From: Thermoplasmata archaeon
Lineage (GTDB): Archaea > Thermoplasmatota > Thermoplasmata > SG8-5
DNA length: 8,265 nucleotides
Direction of reading: 5' to 3'
Assembly (NCBI GenBank): GCA_030655715.1
Contig: JAUSPR010000127.1
Coordinates: 1 to 8,265 of the forward strand
Shown here: piece after piece, positions 5,441 through 8,265 of the stretch
How positions within the stretch are numbered: the first letter of the stretch is position 1
Layout: every line of letters begins with the position of its first letter
Made by a program: the position numbers and the translations under genes
Notes under the pieces: model-generated
The model's database searches: none
What the model saw: the letters and a program-made list of their open reading frames with translations, nothing else
What the model was told of the DNA's origin: nothing

Positions 5441-6870
5441 TTTTTTCTCAATATCAACAGGAGGTTGGGCTGGTTCTGGAAGAAGTATTTCTCGTCTCCA
5501 TACTGAAGGTAGCCAAGGTGCTTTGTTTTCAGTTGATCAAGTACCTCCGCAATAACACTGGAAGGATTTTCGACTGTTGTTGAAAGGCGCTTAATGTCAG
5601 TGGTTGTGGCTCCAGTCTCAGCGCCGCCCGAGAATGAATACATGAAGATGGTCGTCGCGGACCTTGTTCCGAGTTTCAGACCCTGGTATGCCCCGCCCAA
5701 TGAGGTATCCACTTTCTTGGCACCAGCGTCATAATCCGTAATATCCCCGGCGATAATGCCATTAAATTCCTGGCCTATGTGTTTGAGCAGTTCCTGGCGG
5801 ATGTCCTGGTTTCCCAGGTCAAAATCTGCCACGCTAATGTATGAGATGTTGTCTCCTTTAAGAGAATGTATCACCAGAGACAGAAGTCTGAGAACGCCTC
5901 GGGTCCTCTGGAAGTCTGGGTAACTGCCCCACCTGTGATAAAGCACATCAATTACTTCCGGCGTGAACGGGTATGATTCTATAAATTTGTCTCGGTAATC
6001 GCTTGGCTCAACGCCTGCTGGCAGAATGTTTTCTTTTTCACAGTATTTGATGAACTCGGAAATTATTTTTTTAGCTGCGTCTTTGTTAACTTCTGCAAAC
6101 AGTCTTTGCCGAATAACGGCGGTTATCTCGTGGTCATCCACCGGCGTCTTGATTATTTCCTTTCTGGCAGTAATGTTCTGCAGGTCGCTGACAATCTCTT
6201 GCCCCCGAGGCGTTCTGTTGTATGGATTGCTGGGCGTTGTCGTGAAAACAAGAGAGACTCCTGGCATTTCGCTGACCACATTCGTCAAAGTGTGCATAAA
6301 ACTCAGAATCAGAGATGTGAGCGTGCTCTTCTCTACCTTGACGCTGTCCGCGATGTTGAGATAAGGTATAAACTCGTCAATCAGAATGAGTGTTGGCTTG
6401 TACTGCTCCAGCAATTCCTTGATTTGTTCTCCTCCCGGCGGGATTGGGGACTTGAATTTATTCACCTTGCCTGTCAATTGATATTCCATGATTTTCCAGG
6501 GCGTGTCAAAATCTTCTGCCTTGCTTCCTGTCTTCACTTTGTCTCCGACAAACACAACAGTCTTGGCACCCCAGCTCTCTGCCTTATGAAGCATCGCGAT
6601 AAGCGCATGGGTCTTACCGCCCCCGAACGGCGTCTGGATTTGTATGACGGAATGCCCGCCCGTCCCCTTCAGCCTTTTCTCAACTATGTCCAGCAGACTC
6701 TTCAGACCCTCTGTCATATAGGTCTTCTTGAAGAACAAATCTGCGTCCCTGTATTCATCCGGACCCTTGTCCTTGTTGACTTCCCATAGGTCAGCTGCAA
6801 ACACGTCCATCGTCAGGTTTCCTTCAAGAATGTCCTTGTGTGGCACCGCTATCGTATGAAATGGTTTCAT
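5389..6870 (-). CDS. DUF499 AAA+ ATPase, N-terminal part (frameshifted)
   Basis: This is the ATPase core of a DUF499/COG1483 protein. It has a Walker A-like loop TPFGGGKTH (residues 80-88), Walker B LILIDEF (161-167), a sensor-like SLVFTTTPSNPY (206-217) and a likely arginine-finger region QRTRGVLRLLS (321-331). The family typically sits in phage-defence or modification loci with DUF1156 adenine methylases and helicases (e.g. Hma-type systems); those partners are not in the window. Start choice is firm: AGGAG (minus strand, 6881-6885) lies 10 bases before the ATG. The last 16 residues (WKTSSPKILSTWRKSC) are out-of-frame sequence. The family-like reading leaves this frame at AGA-AAA-AAA (5448-5440) and continues in the next ORF. 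As drawn, the product is 493 residues and lacks the C-terminal domains. Upstream on the same strand, 123 bases away, is the AlbA_2/HATPase_c_4 gene. Confidence 0.85.
   Translation of the reverse strand: MKPFHTIAVPHKDILEGNLTMDVFAADLWEVNKDKGPDEYRDADLFFKKTYMTEGLKSLLDIVEKRLKGTGGHSVIQIQTPFGGGKTHALIAMLHKAESWGAKTVVFVGDKVKTGSKAEDFDTPWKIMEYQLTGKVNKFKSPIPPGGEQIKELLEQYKPTLILIDEFIPYLNIADSVKVEKSTLTSLILSFMHTLTNVVSEMPGVSLVFTTTPSNPYNRTPRGQEIVSDLQNITARKEIIKTPVDDHEITAVIRQRLFAEVNKDAAKKIISEFIKYCEKENILPAGVEPSDYRDKFIESYPFTPEVIDVLYHRWGSYPDFQRTRGVLRLLSLVIHSLKGDNISYISVADFDLGNQDIRQELLKHIGQEFNGIIAGDITDYDAGAKKVDTSLGGAYQGLKLGTRSATTIFMYSFSGGAETGATTTDIKRLSTTVENPSSVIAEVLDQLKTKHLGYLQYGDEKYFFQNQPNLLLILRKKWKTSSPKILSTWRKSC
5440..5446 (-). 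other. A7 slippery run / frameshift site in DUF499 gene
   Basis: On the coding (minus) strand the run reads AG-A AAA AAA-TGG. The register is A_AAA_AAA, exactly that of a -1 slippery heptamer (X_XXY_YYZ). After a one-base slip the next codon is ATG of the downstream ORF, continuing the DUF499 fold. The overlap of the two frames is 52 bases. A single-base indel (sequencing error or mutation) in the homopolymer explains it equally well. I see no upstream internal Shine-Dalgarno and no obvious strong stem just downstream. Confidence 0.7.
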
Positions 6871-6880
6871 TCTGTTTTCA

Positions 6881-6885
6881 CTCCT
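6881..6885 (-). promoter_or_regulatory. Shine-Dalgarno AGGAG of the DUF499 gene
   Basis: The minus strand reads AGGAG followed by ten bases and the ATG at 6870, which fixes the start of the DUF499 ATPase. Confidence 0.6.
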
Positions 6886-6917
6886 GTAAATTCTTCGTTC
6901 TTGTTAGTCTCTAAATC

Positions 6918-6949
6918 CAAATATTTGTGCGTCTGCGCATAACTTATGC
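6918..6949 (-). promoter_or_regulatory. Candidate promoter/operator upstream of DUF499 gene
   Basis: Two palindromes lie next to each other: CAAATATTTG (6918-6927), whose AT core could serve as a TATA box for leftward transcription beginning near 6898, and GCATAA-C-TTATGC (6937-6949), an operator-like inverted repeat just upstream of it. The second overlaps the first of the direct repeats described separately. This suggests a regulated promoter of its own for the DUF499 gene, in addition to read-through from the AlbA_2 gene. Position-based inference. Confidence 0.35.
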
Positions 6950-7002
6950 TCGCGCGCATATGTCGGTTATGCTCGCGCGCATTCTTTTGCTCGTTATGCT
7001 CG
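6944..7002. repeat. Direct repeats TTATGCTCGCGCGCAT between the two minus-strand genes
   Basis: The 16-mer TTATGCTCGCGCGCAT occurs perfectly at 6944-6959 and 6967-6982, and its first nine bases recur at 6994-7002, where the TTA is the stop codon (TAA) of the AlbA_2-family gene. Copy spacings are 23 and 27 bases. Each contains the self-complementary GCGCGC. The arrangement is like an iterated regulator-binding site or a short slippage-generated repeat. Confidence 0.7.
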
Positions 7003-8265
7003 TTTTTCATAGTATGCACCTCTGCGTTCTCCTCTGCGAACAATTACTTTTTGTTCTACAAGTTTTAGAATCAGACGATATGCTTGATTTCTGTCAATAC
7101 CGCATATATCTTGAATTTCATTATTGGTAACTCTACCGTATGTTTCTAAATGTCGTTTTATTAATTCAATCATTCTATCTTCACTTAGTTTAGTCATTCT
7201 GGTGTACTTGGCTTTCTCTCCAAGGGTGGACATTATTTCTTTAGTATATTGGTAATAAGTTCCGCGCCCACTTCCATATCGTTCTAAAAATCTTCCATCC
7301 ATTGAAGATAGAAGTTCAGAAGAATCTTTCAAGGTTTTTTGACAAATCATTGATGCCTCTTCCGCTTTGATTTTATCATTACGACGTAAATGATGAATCA
7401 CTATTAACTCATCCAGTTTCCAACCGTATCCATCTTTAGCTCTTCGTCCCACAAATTTGGCCAGTGTTTCATCAAAATCTCCATCACGTATTATAAGCGT
7501 AACCGCATCTTTAAAAGAAGGATACTCAGGGGGTGTTTTTCCGAATGAGATTAGCTTTTTGTACATCCTGTCCACGCCAAGGCCAGCTTTGTTGACTACG
7601 CCTATATGTTGAAAAGCCTCTGATAAAGACGGGTTTCGCCTGGCTGGCGGGTGTGTTAAAATATTTTCTGGTGTAACATCACCTACGAATCCACCAGGAT
7701 TGCTAATTTCTAATCTGTCCTTAAACAATTTAATTTGGATTGGTTCATTCCTCGTATAATCTCTGTGAGTGAGGGCGTTGAGCAGGCCCTCCCTGACGAC
7801 TTCTTCTGGAAAGCTGGGAACTGGAGTTTCGAAGAACGCGTCTTTGATTACGACAGTTTTGTTGTACGGTTCAATCAGGCTCCAAACCTTGTCGATTACT
7901 TTCATCAGGGGTTCCTTGAGATATTTGCTCTGGACAGGTGTTGTGTCATCCTCATCGAACCGTAGAAATACTGCTTCACACTGAGGTAAGTTATCTCGTA
8001 AAATTTCTTCTTTTCCCAACAACAAAACGCAGGCCAAAGTCGGTCGCACAACACCATCTTCTCCAGATCGCACCAAATTCATGGCCTCTAACAATTTATC
8101 ATTGCCAAGTCGAGATAGCTCGTTTTCCGGATTCGCCTTTCTCATCCAACTTCTTAATCGTTCTACTTCCAACGGATCGATAGCGTCTTTACCAACACTA
8201 TAGACAAAACTGCTTGTGTAATCCTGGCCTTTATCTACGCGCAGAGCTGGTGCATCCTCGGGATA
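6994..8265 (-). CDS. AlbA_2 / HATPase_c_4 (COG2865, RecG-like) protein, 5'-partial
   Basis: The frame is open to the right window edge (the first visible residues are YPEDAPALRVDKGQ), so the gene starts outside; a TTG at 8172 is internal, not a start. 423 residues are visible. The beginning is the end of an AlbA_2 (Schlafen-type) domain, followed by the linker DPLEVERLRSWM and a VLLLGK strand. A GHKL-like HATPase_c_4 domain follows, with N163 in EGLLNALTHRDY, EISNPGG (186-192) and KAGLGVDR (226-233). The C-terminus (about 361-420) is a winged helix: KRHLETYGRVTNNEI, then GIDRNQAYRLILKLVEQK, then a basic RRGERRGAYYEKR wing. COG2865 proteins are annotated as ATP-binding transcriptional regulators or 'RecG-like helicases'; they carry no helicase motors. 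A DNA-binding regulator or sensor next to a defence ATPase is the best guess. It lies on the same strand as, and 123 bases upstream of, the DUF499 gene. Confidence 0.85.
   Translation of the reverse strand, partial: YPEDAPALRVDKGQDYTSSFVYSVGKDAIDPLEVERLRSWMRKANPENELSRLGNDKLLEAMNLVRSGEDGVVRPTLACVLLLGKEEILRDNLPQCEAVFLRFDEDDTTPVQSKYLKEPLMKVIDKVWSLIEPYNKTVVIKDAFFETPVPSFPEEVVREGLLNALTHRDYTRNEPIQIKLFKDRLEISNPGGFVGDVTPENILTHPPARRNPSLSEAFQHIGVVNKAGLGVDRMYKKLISFGKTPPEYPSFKDAVTLIIRDGDFDETLAKFVGRRAKDGYGWKLDELIVIHHLRRNDKIKAEEASMICQKTLKDSSELLSSMDGRFLERYGSGRGTYYQYTKEIMSTLGEKAKYTRMTKLSEDRMIELIKRHLETYGRVTNNEIQDICGIDRNQAYRLILKLVEQKVIVRRGERRGAYYEKRA

Noticed and set aside
6106..6789. 227-codon plus-strand open frame opposite the DUF499 ATPase
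   Set aside because: Antisense shadow of a clearly recognisable ATPase core with Walker motifs on the other strand.
1..8265. tRNA, rRNA, CRISPR array, transposase or integrase gene, or terminal inverted repeats of an insertion sequence
   Set aside because: I looked for T-loop motifs, regularly spaced repeats and recombinase-like proteins and found none convincing. The only regular repeats are the short ones reported and the protein-level 29-mers.

Overview
The window looks like a piece of prokaryotic accessory genome, probably archaeal. Pointers to Archaea are a TATA-like promoter in front of the granule-protein operon, Shine-Dalgarno sites, and tandem PhaE/phasin-like genes, which fit a polyhydroxyalkanoate-storing methanogen or ANME-type methanotroph such as Methanoperedens. 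That assignment is inference from gene content only; no rRNA or tRNA is present and a bacterial host is not excluded. Base composition changes sharply along the window, judged by eye: very AT-rich at 1-890, intermediate in the coding blocks at 1550-3330 and 4331-8265, and clearly GC-rich at 3331-4330. This suggests a mosaic of separately acquired segments.

Layout. (1) 12-891, plus strand: a two-gene AT-rich cassette, an unrecognised coiled-coil protein followed by a HEPN-like small helical protein. (2) 889-1086, minus strand: the first ~66 codons of a type I restriction hsdR gene, cut off exactly where the HEPN gene stops. (3) 1087-1552: noncoding, with a foldable GC-rich element and a likely promoter. 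(4) 1553-3330, plus strand: two tandem paralogous PhaE/phasin-like proteins built from a very regular 29-residue aromatic-anchored helical repeat. (5) 3331-4330: a 1-kb GC-rich noncoding island between convergent genes, full of hairpins, short direct repeats and a G-rich tract. (6) 4331-6870, minus strand: a DUF499 AAA+ ATPase split into two overlapping reading frames at an A7 run. (7) 6871-6993: a regulatory gap with direct repeats and palindromes. (8) 6994-8265, minus strand: an AlbA_2/HATPase_c_4 (COG2865, 'RecG-like') protein with a C-terminal winged helix, running off the right edge.

How they may work together. Blocks 1, 2, 6 and 8 all belong to families common in defence islands: HEPN, type I restriction, DUF499 (usually paired with DUF1156 methylases and helicases), and Schlafen-type AlbA_2. 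The right half can be read as part of a DUF499-type defence locus whose methylase and helicase partners are not inside the window. The phasin-like pair is a separate function, probably coating a storage granule, and its operon looks cut short at the edge of the GC-rich island. The most testable oddities are the in-register A_AAA_AAA frameshift site in the DUF499 gene, the 29-residue repeat architecture, the hsdR/HEPN junction and the structured 1-kb island.
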